A stretch of DNA of 26,899 bases, taken from the NCBI GenBank assembly GCA_001579985.1, contig LRSR01004924.1, positions 1-26,899 of the forward strand, written 5' to 3'. Shown here one piece after another: positions 1 to 8,494 of the stretch. How positions within the stretch are numbered: the stretch's first letter is position 1; each line of letters begins with the position of its first letter. This stretch comes from Hypsibius dujardini (Eukaryota; Tardigrada; Eutardigrada; Parachela; Hypsibiidae). Both the position numbers and the translations under genes were made by a program. Below the pieces are notes generated by a model. The model ran no database searches and had not been told where the DNA came from. It worked only from the letters and a program-made list of their open reading frames with translations.

Positions 1-51
1 CTCGCACCGGATACTCCGCCGCTTGATATTCTCGCCCCGGATACTCCTCCT
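1..51 (+). repeat. 30-bp tandem repeat inside the polymerase N-terminus
   Basis: Positions 1-30 and 31-51 are nearly the same 30-bp unit and encode repeated APDTPP peptides separated by LDIL. At least 1.7 copies are visible and the array may continue to the left of the window. It lies in the first visible polB exon, so it would give a proline-rich, probably unstructured N-terminal linker. Confidence 0.75.
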
Positions 52-3000
52 GTAATGTGGCCTGTTTCTGTGCGTGTTTCGTCCGCAGAAGCTCCAGGTA
101 CCATTAAGGATAACGTGTTTACGCTGGGACAAGAAGGCCCGTCAACGAGCAAGGTATGAATCGTCGGGTTTGAAAAAGTAGTCATCAGGGAAAACACTAA
201 GGCTTTAGAATTGTAATACCTGTGCCTATAATTTCAATGTTTTTCTATTGGTAGAAAATGTCGGAGGAAGAAAAACGTCAGTTCAATGAAACCAGTCGAC
301 AGGCAGCTCAGGCACGTCTGGCAGAGACGAAAGCACGGAAACGTCTGGAAATGGAAGACCTTGAATTCGGAGCTCTTGCTGATGCTGCGAGTCAGGAAGC
401 TAAGCGATCTAAGATGGAGGCAAACCGACAAGAAGCCCTTCAACGCAAGGCTGCCTCCTTGGAACGGAAACGTCAAGAAGCGGAAGACACCGAGATGTGC
501 ACAGTTGCTGCGGCATGGAGTCTAGTGCAACTCGAGGCAGAACAGCCGGAAAATGATGCATGGATGCTGAGTGCTGAGAGTTGGAATCCGGTGGAGAAGG
601 GTGAACACATACCAAGGCCAATGCTGGTGATTGCAAGCACTGATACTGTGACGAGCAACGTTGGCGAAACAGGGAATCAACAGACAGCCGAGGATCACCA
701 TTCCGATGACATGACCGGAGTCTTGGACGGGGAGGAACACAACGATGATGCAGTTGAACAGGTGGGCGGTGGAAATATCGAGCAAATCGGTTTTGCTGAA
801 AACGATGCGAATGAACATGGAGAACCAGATTCCGAATGGGATATGTCGGAAGTCATCTCCAATCATCTCGACGTTGAACGGATAAGTCGTCGCCGCGTAG
901 CCAAGTGGGGTACTATCTCTGACCGCTACAACATTACGACCTATGGATTGGAAGACGTTCCAGCGAATCAGAAACTCGATGTTATTGTGGCTGTTTTACA
1001 ATACGTCCGTGATCATGTTCTGGCAGATGCTGCCGACGATGAAATCTGTCGTCTTGCTGTCGAGGGCAGCACTCTAGAGCGTCCGATCTGGTGTCCTCCC
1101 ACTATGAAGTCGCAGCTGAGTATTGAACGTTGGATGGCTGAAGTGGAGCGTGTACTGATGTCCCACGAACAGTTCAACCTGGCCGACAACTTTTCAGTTC
1201 GGGTTGAAAGAGCAAAACTTGTCGGTGGAGGCTGCATTCCTGGGGACGGTGATCTGATCAGTCAGCAAGTGAAAAGTTTGAGGTGTGTCTTTCAAATTAA
1301 GAACGAGGACAATCTCTGCATGGCCCGAGCATTGGTGGTGGCTAAGGCTCACGCTGACATTGATGAATCTACTCCAGAGTTGCGGAAAGAAGGCATGAAG
1401 GCCTACAAAAAGTTGGGTCAGGCTACCGGCCCAATGCGTGGCTCACAAAAGAAAGCAGCGTTGGAGCTCGTTCGCCTAGCTGGGATCACAGACATGAAAG
1501 GTCCATACACACTGGCAGACCTTCCAAAGTTCGAGGCGGTTCTTCCCGGGTACCAGATTACAGTGCTGAGTTTCACTAACGGGAAGGGAATAACTTACAA
1601 GAGCGAGGCCACAGGGAAACCACTAATGCTGCTCCAGCGCAACAATCACTTCGACGTCTGTACTTCAATTGCTCCCTTCTTTGGAAGGAGTTACTGGTGC
1701 CACAACTGCGACAAGGGGTACGATCAGCGCACACTCCACCGATGTCAGTTCATGTGTCAGATGTGCCTCCGTCAAGATTGTCCGAAGGAGATGGACTCCC
1801 TCATCTTCTGCACGTCCTGTTTACGCGAGTTCCCTGGCCAAAGCTGTTTCGATCACCACTTGACCACGACGGCAGGTGGATCTAAAAATAACGGGACGGA
1901 AATTCCGAGTTTGTGCAGCCAGATTAAACGATGCCCAAATTGTCGCATGACTTTTTCTCTTCAGCATCGTGAGGAGGGAGCCAAGCACCAATGTGGTGGT
2001 AAGATTATAGTTTCTTTAGCCGGTTACTTTCAATTTACAGAATATTATTTTGCCTGCAGAAACTTTCTGCAAGAACTGTAAGATTCACGTCATACCGGGA
2101 GATCACCAATGCTACATCATGCCCATTAACTTCAGTCCAGCACAACGGAAGAAGCATCGAGAGACTGAATTCTTGTACTTTGATCTGGAGACGTTTACTT
2201 CAGCGGATGGAACATTGATCCCGAATCTGGCGGTATGGAGTTCGTGTGCTGATAATGAGATTATGCTCTTAGTAATTTTTTTTATCTTTCTTTTTCGAAT
2301 ACAGGTCGTTCAGAACGGTTTCGGTGAATGCGTGTACTTTCCCAAATCGAATGAGCCGATTGGAAGAGACATCAGCGACGAGCTTTGCAAGTTCCTCATC
2401 AGTCCGCAGTTTCACAACTGTATAGCCATTGCCCATAATTCTAGTGTAAGTACTTTATTGAACTTGTACATATGTTCTTGTATTTACATTATTGTGTGAC
2501 TAGGGCTTTGACGGAATGTTCATCTTGAAATGGTGTCTTGCCAATGGCATCATCCCACAGAAGCAGATCATGAACGGAACCAAGATCATGCAGATGGACA
2601 TTTGCAATCCAACTTTGGGCATCAACCTTCGGATTCGTTGTTCTTACAGACAAATTCCTTTGAAACTGATTGACTTCCCGGCAGCGTTGGAACTGAAGGA
2701 CGTGAGCAAGGGTGACTTTCCGCACCGCTTCAACCGTTCAGAGAACTGGAACAGGGTCACACCGTTCCCCAGCAAAGATGATTTCGGTTACCGGGGATTG
2801 TCTGCCAAGGACAAGACTTACTTCGATCAGTGGTACGCAGGAGAGAAGCAAGCCAAGGACGGCCGATACGATTTCAATGCGGAGCTCCGTGACTACTGTA
2901 AGAGAGACGTGGACGTTCTGAGGGAAGGATGTCAGAAATGGCGAGAGATCTTCATGGAGATCAGTGGCGGAATATGTCCCTTCAATGCTGGGCTCACCAT

Positions 3001-5165
3001 CGCAAGCCTCTGCAGCGTCATCTGGCGTTTGAAGTTTTTAGAGGAGAATCTCGTCGGACTAGTGCCCAAATTTGCAGGCAATCGGAAGCAGTCCCATTGG
3101 GCTAGGCAGTGGCTTGAGTGGAAGGCCCACGTGGAAAACGTTGAGATCATTTCTCTAACGAGCGGGCGAGAATTCAAAATCGGACCCTACTACGTTGATG
3201 GATTCTGCGAGACAAAGAACAAAGTGTTCGAGGCGCACGGTTGCTTGTAAGTTTACGAATGTTTCGGTCATGACATGCACTCAGAAATATCTTTTGTCCT
3301 GTAGTTGGCATGGTTGCCCGACTTGTTTCGACAAGGATACTATTCATCCCATCCGTCAAGTCCCTTACGACAACGTCTACCAGGACACCAAAGAACGGAC
3401 CCAGTACCTTCGTGACCAGGGTTGTGACGTTGAGGAAGTTTGGGAGCACGACTTCAAGCGAATGCTGAAGGACAACAAGGAGATGCAGACCTACATCAAA
3501 GGCCTGGTGTTTGAGGAGAAACTTTCTCCGCGCGATGCGTTCTTCGGAGGCCGAACCAACGCATTGAAGCTATACCACAAGTGTGAGGAGGACGAGAAGA
3601 TTCTGTACTTGGACGTCACTTCTGAGTAAGGTTCGTCTTTTTTGTGACAAACTTGAATTGAGAAAAGTGTCCTACAGGTACCCATATGTCAACAAGAAGT
3701 GTGCATATCCTGTTCGGGAGTGCCAGATAATCCGACAGGACTTTGGAGATGTGCGCGACTACTTTGGAGTCATAAAGCTGTCAATTGTTCCACCGAGAAA
3801 CCTCAACATTCCGGTCCTCCCTATGCGTTGCAACCACCAGTTGGTGTTCACCTTGTGCCGTACCTGTGCTGAAACGCTGTCAAGAGTTCCGTGCAACCAC
3901 TCCAAGGACCAGCGGAAGTTGATTGGCACCTGGTGCACTCCGGAAATCCACAAGGCCCTGGATATGGGGTACGTGATCGACGAGATCAAGGAGGTGTGGC
4001 ACTTTCCGGAGCAGCGATTAGGACTTTTTGCCCCCTACATCGATCCCTTCTACAAGATCAAAACCGAGTCAAGCGGCTACCCTGCTGAAGTGGTGACGGA
4101 GGAGGAGAAGGACAGATACATTGCCAGCTTCGAGCAGCACGAAGGCATCAAATTGGACAAGGCCAAGATTAAGGAGAACAAGGGCATGCGCTGCGTCTCC
4201 AAGTTGTTCCTCAATAGTTTTTGGGTGAGTTTTATTTGTTCGTACAATTTGCGTAAATTTGTTCGTACAGTTTTTCGTACATTTTTTCGCACTTGGCATA
4301 GGGTCGTCTTGGCATGCAGGAAAATCGCAGCAACCGTGTCTTCATCAATGAACCACTCAAGTTCTACGAGATGCTGTCCAACGGTGAAAACCTTGTTTCC
4401 GGTTGGGACTTTATCAACGACGACGTGGTCACCGTCCAGTTCAAAAAGGAGCAGAGCTTTGTGGAGGAAAATCCCACCACCAATGTCATTCTAGCCGCTT
4501 TTACCACTTGCTGGTAAGCGATAAATCAAGTTTTCACCATTACCAAACTTTGAATATTATCATTTCAGGGCACGTCTCCATCTGTACAAATTTATGGAGC
4601 AGCTTGAAAACCATTACCCAGGGCGAATTTTGTACTTTGGTAAGCACTTTTCTAGATTCTGGTGTCAAGCTCTGATTTTGTTTTGTTGTTAGACACCGAC
4701 TCGCTGATCTTTGTTGCCCGCGACACCGATGAATGGAAGTTAGAGACCGGGCACTATTTGGGAGATCTAGTCAGCGAACTTAAACCTGGACAGCACATTG
4801 AAGAATTTGTTTCCTTGGGAGCCAAGTAAGAATATGTCAAAATGTAATTAATCAAAAATAGAGACTTTCATAATCTTCTTGGTAGGAGATATGCCTACCG
4901 TACCAACGATGGTAAGCACGTGACCAAGATCAAGGGCTTCACTCTGAACGGTGAGACGGAAGAATTAATCAATTTTCCCGCCATGCTGCACTTGTTGGAT
5001 GAGAAGGAATCGACCATTGCCGTTCCGCAGCGGAACTTACGGCGCGATATCAAAGCCGTAGCTATTAAGGAGGTTCAGACAATGAAGAAGTGCCGCTTCT
5101 ACTACAAAAAACGTGTCATTTTGGATGGTCATCTTACTGTCCCGTTCGGTTTTTGTGCGGACTAG
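1..5165 (+). CDS. polB: Polinton protein-primed family B DNA polymerase, 5' partial, split by ten introns
   Basis: Replicative polymerase of the element, expected to copy linear DNA from a protein primer. Eleven exons fit in frame: <1-153, 255-1998, 2060-2232, 2305-2445, 2504-3246, 3305-3625, 3678-4224, 4302-4513, 4569-4639, 4693-4825, 4886-5165, giving about 1505 residues in the window; the start is upstream. All junctions are GT-AG and phases match. The first ~630 residues hold a proline-rich repeat, a charged coiled-coil-like stretch, an acidic region, an OTU-like segment and several Cys/His zinc-binding pairs. The catalytic part follows: Exo I LYFDLETF (about 2173), Exo II HNSSGFDGMF across intron 4, Exo III YCKRDVDVL (about 2894), the family hallmark WHGCPTCF (about 3306), motif A DVTSEYP (3612), motif B KLFLNSFWG (about 4201-4304) and motif C YFDTDS across intron 9. 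The Glu in motif A replaces the usual Leu of SLYP. No stop or frame shift is seen; the intron borders are inferred, not proven. Confidence 0.93.
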
Positions 5166-5680
5166 TGTTTTAATAGTTTTTGCAGTTCATGGTAACCATT
5201 CTCAATATCTTGTTCATTTTTACCGCCCAAAAAATTACATTTTCCACTGTGAAAAAGAACAGCTGAACAGTTTTTTAGCTTAACACGCATGCCAGGAAAT
5301 AATTCTGGATGATATTCTGCATTTTTTAGCTGTAAACACAAGTCTTCCAGTCGCATAAAAGAACCGAAATTGTATGTGCCGACCACATTGACTACTTTAA
5401 AGTTAGTAATAAAAGTCGAATAACCGATACAATTTAAAATGTCTGAAAAATGCCGGACCAAAGCATGAGCAGCGTATTCCGATCGGGCTCCATTGACCGT
5501 AATTTTTCCGTTCCGGTACAGTTGACAGTGAGCTTTGAACGGTTCCAGAATCTTAATTAAAAGTCCAGAAAAGCGATGAGGAACATATTGCGCCATCGGG
5601 ATCTTCCGTTCAATCCTTTCCAAATTTAGGTGGGCATTAAGTAGGGCTGTGGCAACGACGTTGGTGACTCGTGTAGCCAT
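5162..5680 (-). CDS. TATA-binding protein (TBP)-like protein, two-repeat saddle fold
   Basis: The 172-residue protein has the length and internal two-fold repeat of a TBP core domain. Repeat 1 (about 5-85) has the TBP-type GKITVNGARSE segment and repeat 2 (about 94-170) has NAEYHPELFPGMRVKL, close to the YEPELFPG segment of eukaryotic TBP. The four positions that in TBP hold DNA-kinking phenylalanines read F37, Y55, F128 and F143, so three are kept and the fourth is aromatic. It therefore likely binds TATA-like DNA, perhaps to direct host RNA polymerase II to the element's promoters; that role is inference. Its stop overlaps the polB stop head-on (shared CTAG at 5162-5165) and its start overlaps the upstream minus-strand gene by 55 nt, showing it is a packed part of the element rather than a host insertion. 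No introns, unlike typical host TBP genes. Confidence 0.85.
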   Translation of the reverse strand: MATRVTNVVATALLNAHLNLERIERKIPMAQYVPHRFSGLLIKILEPFKAHCQLYRNGKITVNGARSEYAAHALVRHFSDILNCIGYSTFITNFKVVNVVGTYNFGSFMRLEDLCLQLKNAEYHPELFPGMRVKLKNCSAVLFHSGKCNFLGGKNEQDIENGYHELQKLLKH

Positions 5681-6117
5681 AGCCCGAAAACAACGGCTTT
5701 GTTCAATGTCGTCTTCTTCAGTTGTGTCAATTTGTCAAAGGTCGGGCATCCCAAGTTTTCCAAGTCTGTTAAATGTCCCCACTGGTATGGAAAATAAGTG
5801 TCCAACAGCTGTTTCTTTTGGAAACCCTTGGTGAAGAAGGTCAGGCGAGTCGTTCGAACACCCAGGAATAAGATGATGTCTTCAAGGGCGCTCCGTACTT
5901 GATCGTGCTGATACATTCCAGGCTCACCCCAGTTCAAGCCATGAGATTTCTTTGCTTGAAGACGCAAGTAGCTACGGTGATGTTTTGCCCAGGGCGGAAG
6001 ATTGAATGTAACTTCGATGGACTTTCCGAGAGTAGGAGCAAAGAATGCTAACTTTTTTAAATGACTCACAGAATTAATAACGAACCAATCTGCGTCAACA
6101 ACCACATTGTGCTCCAT
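5626..6117 (-). CDS. uncharacterised 163-residue protein upstream of the TBP-like gene
   Basis: An intact ORF transcribed with the TBP-like gene, overlapping its first 55 nt in another frame, so the two are probably made from one transcript. I cannot assign a function. Visible features: an acidic start VVVDADWFVIN, a central SHGLNWGEPG, then FFTKGFQKKQLL and DLENLGCPTF. The succession of a leading aspartate, HGxxW, KGxxKxxxL and DLxxLGCP recalls a family of uncharacterised proteins found in many invertebrate mobile elements, possibly with an RNase H-like fold; this comparison is from memory and unverified. No signal peptide or membrane segment. The ATG at 6117 is the first in frame and faces the 6118-6312 spacer. 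Confidence 0.7.
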   Translation of the reverse strand: MEHNVVVDADWFVINSVSHLKKLAFFAPTLGKSIEVTFNLPPWAKHHRSYLRLQAKKSHGLNWGEPGMYQHDQVRSALEDIILFLGVRTTRLTFFTKGFQKKQLLDTYFPYQWGHLTDLENLGCPTFDKLTQLKKTTLNKAVVFGLWLHESPTSLPQPYLMPT

Positions 6118-6312
6118 TCTGCTCGGGTTCCGTCGGGGAATGCAAATTTCCTTCTAAGAGCTGAGAAAAGTGTAGTCACTTTAATAGCAAGTTGAGTCAC
6201 CCGACAAATAACCCAACAGATAACCCGACAGCATGATGATTCAGATAATCGAACAGTGTAATCTCGGGTGGAAGAATTAACGTGAAAGTTAGTTGGCACT
6301 CCTCAATCAGTC
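6118..6312. promoter_or_regulatory. divergent promoter region with a 12-bp triple repeat
   Basis: This 195-bp spacer separates the minus-strand TBP-like pair from the plus-strand late-type gene run starting at 6313, so it must serve both directions. It contains three consecutive 12-bp units of the form ACCCRACAnATA at 6199-6234, preceded by TGAGTCA at 6193-6199. No clear TATA box is seen. The repeat could be a binding site for an element-encoded or host factor; that is inference. Confidence 0.5.
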
Positions 6313-6816
6313 ATGGAGGAAATTGAGCAGGAACTCCTTGTGAAAGTGATGCCATCCGAAAAAGCTTTGCGTCTGTATCCAAAGTGGGTCAAGTACATGC
6401 ATTCTTCCTCCGTTTACACTCCCCATCACGGAAGTAAAGTGGACAAGGTTGATGCCATCCTCTACTGGAGAGCCGTTCGTCGATTGGATGCTGATCTGGA
6501 ACCTCTCTTAATGTCCAAACGCTACCCCACCATGGAAGCCCGTTACCGCACCATGCCCTACGGTTCTTACGACAAACTAGCTTTTGCGTACCAAGGATTC
6601 CATCTTCATGATATTGAGTATCCCAACGACAACAAAGTCCGGTGTGCTTATTGTGGTCTGATCAAGAGCGTCAAAGAAGCGGAAAAAATTGTGGCGAGCG
6701 GCGGACCATCGATAGGACTGCAGCATAGATTGGATAGTCCATCCTGTTCTTTTGCTCGTCAATATATTAAAGCCCAGTCAGAGTTTCTTGCTGTTTCAGA
6801 GTTTACTTCAAAGTGA
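6313..6816 (+). CDS. protein with a C-terminal BIR (IAP-type) zinc finger
   Basis: 167 residues. The C-terminal half carries the baculoviral-IAP-repeat pattern: a leading RYRTMPYG, a central LAFAYQGF, then DNKVRCAYCG and HRLDSPSCSF, supplying zinc ligands C111, C114, H138 and C145. The Cys-x2-Cys and His-x6-Cys spacings are canonical; the segment between C114 and H138 is about seven residues longer than usual. BIR proteins bind caspases or other apoptosis factors, and several large DNA viruses of invertebrates carry them to delay host-cell death, so a similar role is plausible. The first ~75 residues (including YPKWVKYMH) match nothing I know. No RING finger follows. It is the first gene of the plus-strand run, 3 bp before the ATPase start. 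Confidence 0.72.
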   Translation: MEEIEQELLVKVMPSEKALRLYPKWVKYMHSSSVYTPHHGSKVDKVDAILYWRAVRRLDADLEPLLMSKRYPTMEARYRTMPYGSYDKLAFAYQGFHLHDIEYPNDNKVRCAYCGLIKSVKEAEKIVASGGPSIGLQHRLDSPSCSFARQYIKAQSEFLAVSEFTSK

Positions 6817-6819
6817 AAA

Positions 6820-7524
6820 ATGGAATCATTTATGAAGTTTCGTGTTCCATTTGGGGCTATTGTTTGTGGGCCGACCATGAGTGGAAAATCTGAGTTTGTT
6901 TTTAACCTTATACGTGAAAGTAATAAAATTCTGAGTGAAAATCCGGATCGTATTATTTACTGTTACGGTGAATTTCAAGAAAAGTTTACCGAGCTTCAGC
7001 AAGATGTACCGTCAATTGAGTTTGTGAAAGGGGTCTCGGGAGTCTTAGAAGACGAACACTTTTTTGATGGTACCAAGTCTACACTACTGATACTGGATGA
7101 CCTGGGTCAAGATATTGCCGACGATAAGCGTAGCACCAAACTTTTCACACAGGCCATACATCATCGTAGAGTATCGGTCATACTGATTATGCAAAACCTT
7201 TACAAACAAGGCAAAGCAATGAGGGATGTTCATCTTAATGCATCCTACCTTGTGTTGTTTAAAAACGTTCGAGATGTTCAACAAATTTCCCTATTATCAA
7301 GGCAGACAGGGCTTCCACATTTGACTGATGCTTACAAAAAGGTTACAGCTGAACCATATTGTCCATTAATTGTAGACTTGAAACCTGATACACCTGACTA
7401 TTTAAGAGTTCGTAGCAACGTTTTACCAAACCAGATTCCTAAATTATACGTCAGCAAGAAAAGAGTAATTCCTGCAAAATGTCTCAGCGGACCCGCCAGC
7501 TTACTCCGTACGTCCTCACCTTGA
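6820..7524 (+). CDS. A32/FtsK-HerA-type genome-packaging ATPase
   Basis: Predicted to drive packaging of the element's DNA into capsids. The 234-residue protein starts directly in the ATPase core: Walker A GPTMSGKS at residues 17-24, Walker B STLLILDDLG with D93/D94, and a sensor-like ILIMQNLYKQ at about 121-130. Size and motif order fit the Polinton and NCLDV A32 family. It begins 3 bp after the BIR-gene stop, and its last 46 nt overlap the next gene in another frame. No disruptions. It is one of the four hallmark virion genes here, with capsid proteins and protease. Confidence 0.92.
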   Translation: MESFMKFRVPFGAIVCGPTMSGKSEFVFNLIRESNKILSENPDRIIYCYGEFQEKFTELQQDVPSIEFVKGVSGVLEDEHFFDGTKSTLLILDDLGQDIADDKRSTKLFTQAIHHRRVSVILIMQNLYKQGKAMRDVHLNASYLVLFKNVRDVQQISLLSRQTGLPHLTDAYKKVTAEPYCPLIVDLKPDTPDYLRVRSNVLPNQIPKLYVSKKRVIPAKCLSGPASLLRTSSP

Positions 7525-7802
7525 GGGATCTTAAACCAAAGCAGCGGAGACAAATGCTTGGCCTGGCAACTAAGGATCAAATGCGTGGACTGGAGGAAGT
7601 TGCTGTCAACATTGTTAAAATCACTGTCCCACTTACTCCTGCACAGGAGAAGGTGTGTCATCGCTGGCGAAAATCTCTCAAACTAATTGCATTAAAGCGG
7701 TATCCAAACAAGAAAAAGAAGGAAATTCTTCAGCGTGGTGGATTCCTTGGTGCAATCTTGCCTGTTATTGCAAGCGTACTAGGAGCTGTACTCAATGGAT
7801 GA
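7479..7802 (+). CDS. small basic protein with hydrophobic C-terminal tail, probable virion or core protein
   Basis: 107 residues, strongly basic in the middle (RYPNKKKKEILQ), ending in a hydrophobic glycine-flanked segment GGFLGAILPVIASVLGAVL at about 88-106. This plan (basic body plus GGFLGxLLP-type tail) is common in small proteins next to the ATPase in Polintons and adintoviruses and resembles the membrane-active or core peptides of adenoviruses. Exact function is unknown. The start at 7479 lies inside the ATPase gene and its stop overlaps the next start by 8 nt, so translation of this trio is probably coupled or uses leaky scanning. Confidence 0.72.
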   Translation: MSQRTRQLTPYVLTLRDLKPKQRRQMLGLATKDQMRGLEEVAVNIVKITVPLTPAQEKVCHRWRKSLKLIALKRYPNKKKKEILQRGGFLGAILPVIASVLGAVLNG

Positions 7803-8418
7803 ATTTTGTCTACTGCCACGCAACGTGGTTGATCGATACCAGGGACGACAGCCACCGGACTCGAAGGATGTCAAGGCTTTGAGCTGTCTAGTGAACAACA
7901 TTCTTCAACGAGATAATTTGAGTGAATATGAAAAAGCCGATCTCCTATCAGCTTCCTTGGACCGGTTTTCAGCCTGGAATTCGGAGGCACCCACGCAGCG
8001 TCAAGAGAAGGCCATTCCAATTGAACAAAATCTTCCGCCACCCGTTGAACCCTTGGCACGTGAGTCAAAAAAGAAACCATTCAAGTCACCAATAATTGCA
8101 AAGCGTATTGCGAAACGTCAAACAGAGGAAGATGAACACGTTATCAAGAAAATGAAGGCAATTCCCAAGCTTTCCAAGAAGCCTACAGGAAAGCGAAAAA
8201 CAACTTGGGAGGTCAAACGCGTACCAGACGTGGAAATGAACAGTGTGCCAGAATCGGATGAAATGGAAATTGAACGCGGAAAAAGGAAGCGTGTCACTGA
8301 TCTTTTCGGTTTCCCAAAAAATAAAAGGAGATTAAAGTTTCTCAAGCGTAGTCATCAAGAAATATTTGCCCCCCATAAAAAACAAAAGGGTGGATTTAAG
8401 TGGATTTCTCTTCACTAA
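7795..8418 (+). CDS. basic protein, probable DNA-associated virion component
   Basis: 207 residues with a helical N-terminal third (LSEYEKADLLSASLDRF, about 42-58) and a highly basic remainder with several nuclear-localisation-like clusters (SKKKPFK, GKRKTTW, RGKRKRV, KNKRRLKF) and a short terminal KQKGGFKWISLH. The N-terminal helical segment resembles one in uncharacterised Polinton proteins from memory. The charge suggests binding to packaged DNA, as adenovirus core proteins do; this is inference. It sits between the small hydrophobic-tail protein and the integrase, with 76 bp to the next start. Confidence 0.65.
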   Translation: MDEFCLLPRNVVDRYQGRQPPDSKDVKALSCLVNNILQRDNLSEYEKADLLSASLDRFSAWNSEAPTQRQEKAIPIEQNLPPPVEPLARESKKKPFKSPIIAKRIAKRQTEEDEHVIKKMKAIPKLSKKPTGKRKTTWEVKRVPDVEMNSVPESDEMEIERGKRKRVTDLFGFPKNKRRLKFLKRSHQEIFAPHKKQKGGFKWISLH

Positions 8419-8494
8419 AGAATGGCTGAATGGTGCCCATCAGTTCTTCGATTTTGCCATATTTTTAAATTTAACATAATCAGCAATTGCTGCA

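Noticed and set aside
522-866. Minus-strand ORF opposite the polB N-terminal region
   Set aside because: Shadow of the strongly supported polB exon; no independent features.
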